From: CAYLNK01 sp964384675
Lineage (GTDB): Bacteria; Acidobacteriota; Thermoanaerobaculia; UBA5066
Length of the DNA: 8,551 nucleotides
Direction: 5' to 3'
Assembly: GCA_964384675.1 (NCBI GenBank)
Contig: CAYLNK010000297.1
Coordinates: forward strand, 1-8,551
Below, one piece after another: positions 1-6,743 of the stretch (position 1 is its first letter; each line of letters opens with the position of its first letter). Under the pieces are notes generated by a model. That model had not been told where the DNA came from and did no database searches. It saw nothing but the letters and a program-made list of their open reading frames with translations. Made by a program: the position numbers and the translations under genes.

Positions 1-68
1 GCCCGTCCGCCTCCGCGGCCGTGCTCCTGGCCATGGCGCTCGAGGCGCCGCGCGCCTGGCCGCGCTGA
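1..68 (+). CDS. 3' end of an unidentified gene (partial, enters from the left)
   Basis: Frame 3 of the plus strand (codons starting at position 3) is open from the left edge to a TGA at 66-68. All 21 visible sense codons end in G or C, which fits the codon use of the certain genes nearby. The visible peptide is Ala/Leu-rich and amphipathic (ASAAVLLAMALE, then a basic tail), as in a C-terminal helix. It loosely recalls the closing helix of SpoU/TrmH-type RNA methyltransferases, but 21 residues cannot establish a family, so no function is assigned. The gene would converge on the minus-strand gene that ends at 78, leaving only 9 bases between the two stop codons and no visible hairpin terminator. 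Confidence 0.4.
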   Translation, partial: PSASAAVLLAMALEAPRAWPR

Positions 69-77
69 GCCGGGTCG

Positions 78-2423
78 TCACCTCCGCGTGTAGAGGGTGT
101 CGAAGGACGTGAGGAACCAGGTGCGGCCCCCGTTCGTGGACGCTTCGAGAGCGAACTGGACGTGGTCGGGGTCGAGGGCCTTCCAGAAGTAGCGGCTGCT
201 CGGGTTCTGGTACAGGACCATCCGCCCGCCCTCGAAGGCGCCGGCGACGACGAGGCGGTTGCCGCTGTTGTCGACGTACGTCTGGTACCACTTCCCCGTC
301 TCCTCGTCGTAGAGGCTCACGCTCCGTCCGCGGCCGCCGCCCGACGTGAAGTCCTCGTCGATCACGCAGCCCTCCGGGTCGCGCGTGATCACGTTGGAGC
401 CAGGGGCGAAGCCCCCCCCGGTGAACGTCCAGCTGCCGAGCCAGAAATCGAGCTGCCGGTGCTGGGGCGCGAGACACGGGGCCGCCGACGGGAGCCGCCG
501 CACGCCGTAGGTGCCGACGACGCTCGTCTCACCGGAGACCGTCTCCGGGGCGGGACCGACGGCTGGGCTGGCGGCTGGCGTCCAGACGGTGCCGTCCAGC
601 CGGTGCACGCCGAGCCGCCGGTCCGGGACGCCCGCCGGCGCGCGGGACGGATCGAAGTGGAGCGTCAGGCGCGCGGGAAACGCGAACGCGGTGCCCGCCG
701 GCGCGAGGTCGACGAGGCTGCCGGCGTCCAGGTACGCGTCGAGCGGGGCGTTCGCCTGACGCGTCAAGGTGAGGGCGACCGGGGCGGCGAGCGCGCCCGC
801 CGGCACGACGAGCGTGGCGCTGCCGTCCGGGAGAGAGAGCGTGCCGCCGGCCGCGCCGATGGTTCCCGGCGGCGCCGCGAGCGCCCTCGGGATCTCCATC
901 GCCACGTAGGCGCCGTCGCCGGTGCGCTGGCCGGGGACGCCGCCGTCGTTGACGACGCCGTAGGCGAGCCAGGGGGCGGCGCCGTCGACGCGACGGGCGC
1001 GGACCCAGCCGTTGCGGATGCCGGCGTCGCCGAGGATGAGGTTGACCTGGGCGTGCTGGCCCGGGGCGAGGGTCTGCCGGATGGGGCTGCCCTTCTCGAC
1101 GCCTGAGGCGTCGCCGTCGTAGGTGCGCAGCTCGAGGGTGACGGGGCCGGCGGCGTCGGGTCCGCTGTTGACCACGGCGACGTTGGTGCGGTTCGTCTCG
1201 TCGGCGCGCAGGCCGTAGAGAACGACCTCGTCGGCGGCCTCCTCGGCGGGCGAGACGGCGGGAGTGAAGAGGCCGAAGGAGCCGGCTCCACTCTTGAAGC
1301 CGGTGCGCGCGGCGGCGAAGACCTGGTCGAGCGGCGCGCCAGTCGGCGTCGGCGCTCCGGAGACGGAGATGCGGAGGCTGCCGACGTGGGTCTCGCCGGC
1401 GGGTCCGACCGGTACGCCGGCCCCGCGCAGGAACGAGAGCGCGTCGGGGAGGATCCGCTGCTCGCGGGGCGCGAGGGTGAGGGTCGTGGTGCCGTCGCCG
1501 CCGTCGGGTGCGGTGAGCGAGCGGACGTAGGAGAGCGTGAGCGTCACGGGAGACGAGGCGCGGTTGGCGAGGACCAGCTCGCTGGCGAGGTTGGCGGTCT
1601 CGGCGACGACGGGGACGGTGAGGCGGCTGCCGATGCGCCCGTCGGGCACGGAGGGCAGGAACGAGCCGTCGTTGGTGACGTTGTCGTTGACGACGCCGTA
1701 GGCGCTGAAGGAGCCGGAGCCGGCGACGCGCTCGATCTCGGCCCAGCCGTTCGTGAGACCGGCCTCGGAGAGGACGCGGCCGATCTGGATCCAGCCGAAG
1801 GGAGGAAGCGACTCGGCCTCGCGCAGGACGACGGACTTGCCGTCGCCGCTGCCCGAGCGGACGGTGACCTTGACGGTGACGGGGTCGGCGGACGTGGAGA
1901 GGAAGGCGAGATTGGAGCGATCGGAAGCGCTCTCGCGCAGGCCGTAGACGGTGAGGCGGGAGGTGGAGCCTTCGCGGAGGGCGCCGTAGGCGAGGCCGGC
2001 GCGTCCCTCCGGGGAGGCGACGGCGCTGCCGGTGCGTGCGGTGGCGGCCACCACGTCCTCGCTCTGTGCGCCGGAGAACGCGACCTCCAGCGTGCCGGCC
2101 TGGGGCTCGTCGTCGGGCAGGCCGAGCCCCTCGTGGCGGAGGTACGCGATCACGTCGGGGAGGACGAGCTGCTGTCCGGCGGTGAGCGACAGGGCCGCGG
2201 AGCCTCCGCCGGTCGCCCCGAGCGACGGGTGGTACCGGAGCTTGGCGGTGACGCCGGTGGCGCCGCGGTTGGTGAGGGCCAGCTCCGTCGTGTAGCGCGC
2301 GCTCCCCGACGTCACGTCCAGGACGATCGGGACCAGGCGGGTCGTATCGGCGCCGTGGAGCGGCGTCGCCAGGACGAGGGCCAGGGCCGCGGACGGCACG
2401 GCGAGGAGGGCGCGGGCGTTCAC
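78..2423 (-). CDS. Exported multi-domain protein: two beta modules, ZU5-like domain, C-terminal DUF1579-like domain
   Basis: A 781-residue protein that is probably secreted or periplasmic. The GTG start at 2423-2421 overlaps the TGA of the upstream gene (shared GTGA, 4 bases). It leads straight into a signal peptide (hydrophobic AALALVLATPL, probable cleavage after HGA, about residue 25). Residues about 26-262 and 263-508 are two related beta-rich modules containing repeated ELxLxNR, YGLR, NGW and AYGVVND motifs. Residues about 515-645 resemble a bacterial ZU5-like domain (IGAAGGTLSLPDG, then LVVPAGAL). Residues about 650-781 begin with LDFWLGSW and continue with GC.IDEDF, SLYDEETGKW and YVDNSGN, the pattern of DUF1579/lipocalin-like proteins. 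No enzymatic residues are recognised; binding or surface interaction is plausible but inferred. The modules are nearly identical to those of the upstream gene, which carries a hydrolase at the same place. The same frame stays open far upstream of the GTG, but that stretch is Arg/Pro-rich shadow of the upstream gene. Confidence 0.88.
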   Translation of the reverse strand: MNARALLAVPSAALALVLATPLHGADTTRLVPIVLDVTSGSARYTTELALTNRGATGVTAKLRYHPSLGATGGGSAALSLTAGQQLVLPDVIAYLRHEGLGLPDDEPQAGTLEVAFSGAQSEDVVAATARTGSAVASPEGRAGLAYGALREGSTSRLTVYGLRESASDRSNLAFLSTSADPVTVKVTVRSGSGDGKSVVLREAESLPPFGWIQIGRVLSEAGLTNGWAEIERVAGSGSFSAYGVVNDNVTNDGSFLPSVPDGRIGSRLTVPVVAETANLASELVLANRASSPVTLTLSYVRSLTAPDGGDGTTTLTLAPREQRILPDALSFLRGAGVPVGPAGETHVGSLRISVSGAPTPTGAPLDQVFAAARTGFKSGAGSFGLFTPAVSPAEEAADEVVLYGLRADETNRTNVAVVNSGPDAAGPVTLELRTYDGDASGVEKGSPIRQTLAPGQHAQVNLILGDAGIRNGWVRARRVDGAAPWLAYGVVNDGGVPGQRTGDGAYVAMEIPRALAAPPGTIGAAGGTLSLPDGSATLVVPAGALAAPVALTLTRQANAPLDAYLDAGSLVDLAPAGTAFAFPARLTLHFDPSRAPAGVPDRRLGVHRLDGTVWTPAASPAVGPAPETVSGETSVVGTYGVRRLPSAAPCLAPQHRQLDFWLGSWTFTGGGFAPGSNVITRDPEGCVIDEDFTSGGGRGRSVSLYDEETGKWYQTYVDNSGNRLVVAGAFEGGRMVLYQNPSSRYFWKALDPDHVQFALEASTNGGRTWFLTSFDTLYTRR
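904..2112 (-). repeat. Copy 1 of a near-identical 1.2-kb direct repeat
   Basis: This part of the ZU5/DUF1579 gene matches 3240-4430 in the same orientation. By eye I count about ten mismatches and one 18-base difference across the stretch. Positions 1368-2058 (691 bases) show no difference from 3686-4376. The left end coincides with the end of the second beta module, exactly where the two proteins switch to unrelated C-terminal domains. The right end lies inside the first module; beyond it the genes are still related but visibly diverged, and their signal peptides are unrelated. The extra 18 bases (near 1341-1358) encode six residues that create a second GAP tripeptide (GAPTPTGAP), which looks like a slippage duplication. 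Confidence 0.93.
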
Positions 2424-4741
2424 TGGACGGCCCCGATGCGCGCCCGGCTCCACTCGACGATCTTCGGGAAGAGCTGGGGATCGAAGGTGCCGGTCGTGAC
2501 GTCGATGAGGTCGTGGTTCGTGTTCGGGAAGAGGAACGTCGTGAAGTCCTTGCCGAGCTCCGCCTTGATCTTGTCGACCCTGGGGATGTCGGCGAACGTC
2601 GGGTTGTTCCGGTCCATGCCGCCGTAGACGAAGAGCGCGGGCACGCCGAGCGCCCGCAGCGCCGCGTCCGGGTCGTAGCCGGTGGGGCCGGTGTAGCCGG
2701 CCAGCATCGCGGTCGCCTGGGAGATCGACAGCGACTGGTTGCGGGTCAGCGTCTCGTAGTAGACCTCGACGCCGACCGAGCTGCCGCCGCCGTTCACGCA
2801 GATGAGGAAGGCGACGTTCTCGGTCTTCAGGGCGACGAGCGGCGCCACCCAGCCCCCCTGGCTCGTTCCCCAGAGGAAGATCCTCCTCGGGTCGATGTCC
2901 CGATGCCGGGACAGGAAGCTGACGATGGCCACCACGTCGCTGGCCCGTTCGGGGATGAGCCGGGCGCTGTTCTCGACGTTGACGTTCTGGTAGGTCCCGG
3001 TCGACTGTCCCACGCCGCGCTTGTCGAAGGTGAAGAGCGCGATCCCCTGCGGGAGGAGGATGCCTCCTGCCGAACGATCGCTCTGGCGGTCGGCCGTGCC
3101 CGAGCCCGCGATGAACACCATGACCGGATACGGGCCCGGGGTGGAGGGGAGGTCGAGCGTTCCGGCGAGGGTGACGTCCCCGTTCTTCACGAGGAAGCTG
3201 CCCGCTCCCTGCGCGACGGGATCCGTGAGCTCCATGGGGACGTAGGCGCCGTCGCCGGTGCGCTGGCCGGGGACTCCGCCGTCGTTGACGACGCCGTAGG
3301 CGAGCCAGGGGGCGGTGCCGTCGACGCGGCGGGCGCGGACCCAGCCGTTGCGGATGCCGGCGTCGCCGAGGATGAGGTTGACCTGGGCGTGCTGGCCCGG
3401 GGCGAGGGTCTGCCGGATGGGGCTGCCCTTCTCGACGCCTGAGGCGTCGCCGTCGTAGGTGCGCAGCTCGAGGGTGACGGGGCCGGCGGCGTCGGGTCCG
3501 CTGTTGACCACGGCGACGTTGGTGCGGTTCGTCTCGTCGGCGCGCAGGCCGTAGAGAACGACCTCGTCGGCGGCCTCCTCGGCGGGCGAGACGGCGGGAG
3601 TGAAGAGGCCGAAGGAGCCGGCTCCGCTCTTGAAGCCGGTGCGCGCGGCGGCGAAGACCTGGTCGAGCGGCGCGCCGGAAACAGTGATGCGGAGGCTGCC
3701 GACGTGGGTCTCGCCGGCGGGTCCGACCGGTACGCCGGCCCCGCGCAGGAACGAGAGCGCGTCGGGGAGGATCCGCTGCTCGCGGGGCGCGAGGGTGAGG
3801 GTCGTGGTGCCGTCGCCGCCGTCGGGTGCGGTGAGCGAGCGGACGTAGGAGAGCGTGAGCGTCACGGGAGACGAGGCGCGGTTGGCGAGGACCAGCTCGC
3901 TGGCGAGGTTGGCGGTCTCGGCGACGACGGGGACGGTGAGGCGGCTGCCGATGCGCCCGTCGGGCACGGAGGGCAGGAACGAGCCGTCGTTGGTGACGTT
4001 GTCGTTGACGACGCCGTAGGCGCTGAAGGAGCCGGAGCCGGCGACGCGCTCGATCTCGGCCCAGCCGTTCGTGAGACCGGCCTCGGAGAGGACGCGGCCG
4101 ATCTGGATCCAGCCGAAGGGAGGAAGCGACTCGGCCTCGCGCAGGACGACGGACTTGCCGTCGCCGCTGCCCGAGCGGACGGTGACCTTGACGGTGACGG
4201 GGTCGGCGGACGTGGAGAGGAAGGCGAGATTGGAGCGATCGGAAGCGCTCTCGCGCAGGCCGTAGACGGTGAGGCGGGAGGTGGAGCCTTCGCGGAGGGC
4301 GCCGTAGGCGAGGCCGGCGCGTCCCTCCGGGGAGGCGACGGCGCTGCCGGTGCGTGCGGTGGCGGCCACCACGTCCCCGCTCTGTGCGCCGGAGAAGGCG
4401 ACCTCGAGCGTGCCGGCCTGGGGCTCGTCGACGGGGAGGGAGATGCCCTTCTCGCGGAGGAGAGCGATCACGTCGGGGAGGACGAGCTGCTGGCCGGCGG
4501 GCACGGGCAGTGTGGCGGTCCCGCCCACGGTCGCTCCGAGCGACGGGTGGTAGCGGAGCGTGGCGGTGACGGCGCTGGCGCCGCGGTTGGTGAGGGCCAG
4601 CTCCGTCGTGTAGCGCGCGCTCCCCGACGCCACGTCCAGGACGATCGGGACCAGGCGCGTGGTGTCGACCGCGAGGAGCGGCGAGCCGATGAGGAAGCCG
4701 GCGAGGACGACCGTGAGGTGCGAAGCGTTTCGACGGATCAC
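2420..4741 (-). CDS. Exported alpha/beta hydrolase carried on two beta modules
   Basis: A 773-residue exported protein. I choose GTG at 4741-4739 because GGAGG lies 5 bases upstream (4747-4751); a TTG at 4759 would add six residues and place that ribosome site inside the gene. A signal peptide follows (MIRRNASHLTVVLAGFLIG, probable cleavage after SPLLA). Residues about 25-262 and 263-502 are the same two beta modules as in the downstream gene. Residues about 515-773 form an alpha/beta hydrolase of the esterase/dienelactone-hydrolase type: VMVFIAGSG (oxyanion region), FDKRGVGQS, the nucleophile elbow GTSQGG with Ser627, the acid in YGGMD (Asp710) and the base in NTNHD (His743). The triad looks complete, so activity is likely; the substrate is unknown, with an ester or acyl compound outside the cytoplasm the safest guess. 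It is translationally coupled to the next gene through GTGA and is divergent from the histidine-kinase gene. Confidence 0.9.
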   Translation of the reverse strand: MIRRNASHLTVVLAGFLIGSPLLAVDTTRLVPIVLDVASGSARYTTELALTNRGASAVTATLRYHPSLGATVGGTATLPVPAGQQLVLPDVIALLREKGISLPVDEPQAGTLEVAFSGAQSGDVVAATARTGSAVASPEGRAGLAYGALREGSTSRLTVYGLRESASDRSNLAFLSTSADPVTVKVTVRSGSGDGKSVVLREAESLPPFGWIQIGRVLSEAGLTNGWAEIERVAGSGSFSAYGVVNDNVTNDGSFLPSVPDGRIGSRLTVPVVAETANLASELVLANRASSPVTLTLSYVRSLTAPDGGDGTTTLTLAPREQRILPDALSFLRGAGVPVGPAGETHVGSLRITVSGAPLDQVFAAARTGFKSGAGSFGLFTPAVSPAEEAADEVVLYGLRADETNRTNVAVVNSGPDAAGPVTLELRTYDGDASGVEKGSPIRQTLAPGQHAQVNLILGDAGIRNGWVRARRVDGTAPWLAYGVVNDGGVPGQRTGDGAYVPMELTDPVAQGAGSFLVKNGDVTLAGTLDLPSTPGPYPVMVFIAGSGTADRQSDRSAGGILLPQGIALFTFDKRGVGQSTGTYQNVNVENSARLIPERASDVVAIVSFLSRHRDIDPRRIFLWGTSQGGWVAPLVALKTENVAFLICVNGGGSSVGVEVYYETLTRNQSLSISQATAMLAGYTGPTGYDPDAALRALGVPALFVYGGMDRNNPTFADIPRVDKIKAELGKDFTTFLFPNTNHDLIDVTTGTFDPQLFPKIVEWSRARIGAVQ
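3240..4430 (-). repeat. Copy 2 of a near-identical 1.2-kb direct repeat
   Basis: This is the counterpart of 904-2112, inside the hydrolase gene. The offset between copies is 2336 bases left of the 18-base difference and 2318 bases right of it. Both copies encode most of the two beta modules in the same reading frame. Most mismatches cluster at the ends (for example around 3274-3330 and 4377-4410), leaving a central block with no mismatch even at silent positions. That pattern indicates recent homogenisation or recent duplication. Confidence 0.93.
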
Positions 4742-4923
4742 ATGAGCCTCCGGCGTCAAGGGTGGAATCCGGAGGCGCGACTCTCAACGGTTCCGGTCCC
4801 GGAGGCTCCCGTCCCCGTGCGGAAGGCTCACGCACCGGTTTCGGGCCCCCGCGCCCGCTTTCCGGGCCTCTCGTCCCCTCGCGTGTTGTCCGCGAGGGCG
4901 GCGGGCGTGAAGATCGCCCGGTG
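4742..4923. promoter_or_regulatory. Divergent intergenic region between the hydrolase gene and the kinase gene
   Basis: These 182 bases separate two outward-facing units and must hold both promoters if neither gene is read from further away. The GGAGG at 4747-4751 is the ribosome site of the minus-strand hydrolase gene. No convincing -35/-10 pair is visible on either strand. Two similar nonamers, CGGTTCCGG (4788-4796) and CGGTTTCGG (4836-4844), lie 48 bases apart on the plus strand; they are possible operators but do not match the LytTR direct-repeat spacing. The frame of the kinase gene is open back to a GTG at 4762, but the residues it would add are low-complexity Gly/Pro/Arg and are not counted as coding. 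Confidence 0.4.
4747..4751 (-). promoter_or_regulatory. Shine-Dalgarno site that decides the start of the hydrolase gene
   Basis: GGAGG on the minus strand, 5 bases before the GTG at 4741. It favours GTG over the in-frame TTG at 4759. An ATG that overlaps this GTG by two bases (4743-4741) is out of frame and is followed immediately by TGA, so it cannot be the start. Confidence 0.75.
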
Positions 4924-6015
4924 ATGGAGCGGGACGCCGGACGGCTCACGCGAGCCGCACTGGTCCTCCTCGTGGCGACGGGGATCGGGCTCGTGAACGC
5001 CGTCGACCAGTACGCCTCGGGGCGCGCGGTCCCGGGGGGACCGGCCTTCGGCGTGTGGGGAGTCTTCTGGCCCCACCTCCTCGACACCTGGGTGTGGGCG
5101 GGGCTGTTCCCGGTCGCGGCGCTCCTCTGCCGGAGCTTCCCGCTCTCTTCGCCCCGACGTCGCGGGACGCTCGCCGTGCATGGGCTGGCGGCGGTGCTCG
5201 TGATCCTGGTCGCGTTCGTGGCGAACTTCGTCGTCGTGAGGGCCGTCGTCCTCGGAGGCGTTCACGCCGGGGACTTCACGGGACTCCCGTTCCGGAACAC
5301 GCTCCTCTACGGCTGGCGCCACCACCTCATCAGCTACGGCCTCGTCCTCTCCGCGGCCGCCGGGCTCGAGGCGGGAAAGCGGGTGCGCGCCGAGGCCGCG
5401 CGGGACGCCGAGCTCCGCGCGCGGCTCGCCACGGCCCGGCTCGAGACGCTCCGGACCCAGCTCCATCCGCACTTCCTCTTCAACACGCTGAACGGCGTCC
5501 TGCCGCTCATCAGCGACGACCCGCAGGCCGCGGTCCGCACCGTCGGCGAGCTGTCGGCCCTCCTGCGGGAGAGTCTCTCGGACGGGACGCCGGTCTCCGA
5601 CGTCACGGGCGAGCTCCGCTTCCTGGACCGGTACCTCGGCCTTCTGAAGCTCCGCTTCGGGGAGCGTCTCGACTACACGCTGAAGGTCACGCCCGAGGCC
5701 GCCCACGGGGTCGTTCCCCGGCTCCTCCTCCAGCCGCTCGTCGAGAACGCCGTCCAGCACGGCCTCGCGCGGAGGGAGGAGGGGGGGAGGGTCGACGTCG
5801 AGGCGCGCCGCTCGGGAGACTCGCTCGTCCTCGAGGTGCGGGACGACGGTCCGGAGCTGGCCTCGGTCCCGGACCGGGCGAGCGGCGTCGGCCTCTCCAA
5901 CACCCGGGCGCGGCTCGCCGCGATCCACGGGGACCGCTGCGCCATGACCCTGGACCCGCGCGCGGGCGGGGGCGTCGTCGCCCGGATCGTGCTGCCGTTC
6001 GAGGCGATGTCGTGA
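4924..6015 (+). CDS. LytS/YehU-type membrane sensor histidine kinase (intact)
   Basis: A 363-residue inner-membrane histidine kinase of the His_kinase (PF06580)/HATPase_c type that pairs with LytTR response regulators. Four hydrophobic segments lie at about residues 8-27, 47-68, 79-110 and 128-148. A short charged coiled-coil (about 150-178) leads into the phosphoacceptor motif LHPHFLFNTLN, with His183 the expected phosphorylation site. The ATPase domain follows: N-box LVENAVQHG (Asn275), a D-box reading DDGPE (307-311) rather than the usual DNGxG, and the G-box GVGLSNTRARL (from Gly321). I choose ATG 4924 because it sits just before the first membrane helix; GTG 4921 is equally possible and no strong ribosome site is visible. 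There is no extracellular sensor domain beyond short loops, so the signal is probably sensed in or near the membrane. The downstream paralogue overlaps it by 4 bases (GTGA). Confidence 0.93.
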   Translation: MERDAGRLTRAALVLLVATGIGLVNAVDQYASGRAVPGGPAFGVWGVFWPHLLDTWVWAGLFPVAALLCRSFPLSSPRRRGTLAVHGLAAVLVILVAFVANFVVVRAVVLGGVHAGDFTGLPFRNTLLYGWRHHLISYGLVLSAAAGLEAGKRVRAEAARDAELRARLATARLETLRTQLHPHFLFNTLNGVLPLISDDPQAAVRTVGELSALLRESLSDGTPVSDVTGELRFLDRYLGLLKLRFGERLDYTLKVTPEAAHGVVPRLLLQPLVENAVQHGLARREEGGRVDVEARRSGDSLVLEVRDDGPELASVPDRASGVGLSNTRARLAAIHGDRCAMTLDPRAGGGVVARIVLPFEAMS

Positions 6016-6743
6016 AGACCGAGGCCCGGCTGGTCTTCCTGGGATGGGGGCTGTTCGGGCTCACCGGCGTGGTCCGCCTGGTCCTTCTGACCCGCGCGGC
6101 GGAGCGTCCGGTCGACGTCTATGGCCTCCTGGGCACGATGCTCGCGGCTCTGGTCTGGGCCGTGCTGACGCCGCTCGCCGCCTGGGTCGTGAGGACGTTT
6201 CCGCTGGAGCCGGGGCGCCGGGCACGCGGCGTCGCGGCTCTCGTGGTGGGCGGGCCTCTCCTGACCGTGGCTCACGAGCTGCTCTTCCAGCCTCTCGTCG
6301 TCATCCTCCTGAACCGGAGCGTCGAGCCGCTCGTGATCTGGACCAGCGCGAGCCGCAACCTCCAGGCGTACTTCGTGAGGGTCCTGATGGTCGCCTGGCC
6401 GTTTCTCGCGCTCCTCCACGCCATGGCGACGGCGCGCCGCCTGCAGGCCGCGGCGCTCGGGACCGCGCGGCTCGAGGCGGAGGTCGTCGAGGCCAAGCTC
6501 GCGGCGACGCGGGCGCAGGTGGACCCCGCGTTCCTGCTGGGCACTCTCGACGCGCTCGGACCGCTGATCCTGAGGGACGGCCGCTCGGCCGAGGAGGTGA
6601 TCGTCCGGCTCGGCGACCTGCTGCGGCGGGCCTACGCGGGCGAGGACGCGGGCGGCCCGTCCCGGGAGGAGATCGTCCGCGAGATCGGCCGCCCTTCGAA
6701 CGTCGGGCTCAGGCCTCCGGCGTCGAGCCTGCCAGGCTCCTGA
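6012..6743 (+). CDS. Truncated LytS-like protein lacking the phospho-accepting His and the ATPase domain
   Basis: A 243-residue paralogue of the upstream kinase, starting with GTG at 6012-6014 that overlaps the kinase stop codon. The membrane layout is the same: four hydrophobic segments near residues 7-27, 38-62, 73-105 and 116-138, with matching landmarks (VWAVLTPLAAWVVRTFPL here, VWAGLFPVAALLCRSFPL in the kinase). The coiled-coil and dimerisation helix are recognisable, but the PHFLFNTLN motif reads PAFLLGTLD, so Ala173 replaces the phospho-accepting His and the Asn is lost as well. The protein then stops after REEIVREIG and about 15 unrelated residues, with no N, D or G box. It cannot act as a kinase alone. 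It could modulate the intact kinase as a heterodimer partner, or be decaying after a rearrangement. Its last 35 bases lie inside the convergent regulator gene. Confidence 0.75.
   Translation: MKTEARLVFLGWGLFGLTGVVRLVLLTRAAERPVDVYGLLGTMLAALVWAVLTPLAAWVVRTFPLEPGRRARGVAALVVGGPLLTVAHELLFQPLVVILLNRSVEPLVIWTSASRNLQAYFVRVLMVAWPFLALLHAMATARRLQAAALGTARLEAEVVEAKLAATRAQVDPAFLLGTLDALGPLILRDGRSAEEVIVRLGDLLRRAYAGEDAGGPSREEIVREIGRPSNVGLRPPASSLPGS

Noticed and set aside
904..4430. The direct repeat as a transposon or other mobile element.
   Set aside because: There is no transposase, terminal inverted repeat or target-site duplication. The repeat is in-frame coding sequence in two related genes.
4762..4923. 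An N-terminal extension of the kinase from GTG 4762.
   Set aside because: The added residues are Gly/Pro/Arg-rich with no family match. The first membrane helix follows naturally from ATG 4924.
4742..4923. Canonical LytTR operator (paired direct repeats about one to two helical turns apart).
   Set aside because: Only two weak nonamers 48 bases apart were found, and they do not match the usual motif or spacing.
1386..4924. Long plus-strand open frames of over 400 codons antisense to both repeat copies (1386-2627 and 3704-4924).
   Set aside because: They are low-complexity Gly/Ala/Arg/Glu sequences, exist twice only because the DNA is repeated, and lie opposite well-supported genes.
2424..5087. 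The minus-strand frame of the ZU5/DUF1579 gene stays open through the whole upstream gene, giving a possible single protein of more than 1600 residues.
   Set aside because: The extra part is Arg/Pro-rich with no domains and is the off-frame reading of the hydrolase gene. A signal peptide directly after the GTG at 2423 and the GTGA overlap mark the true start. Absence of stops is expected at this GC content.
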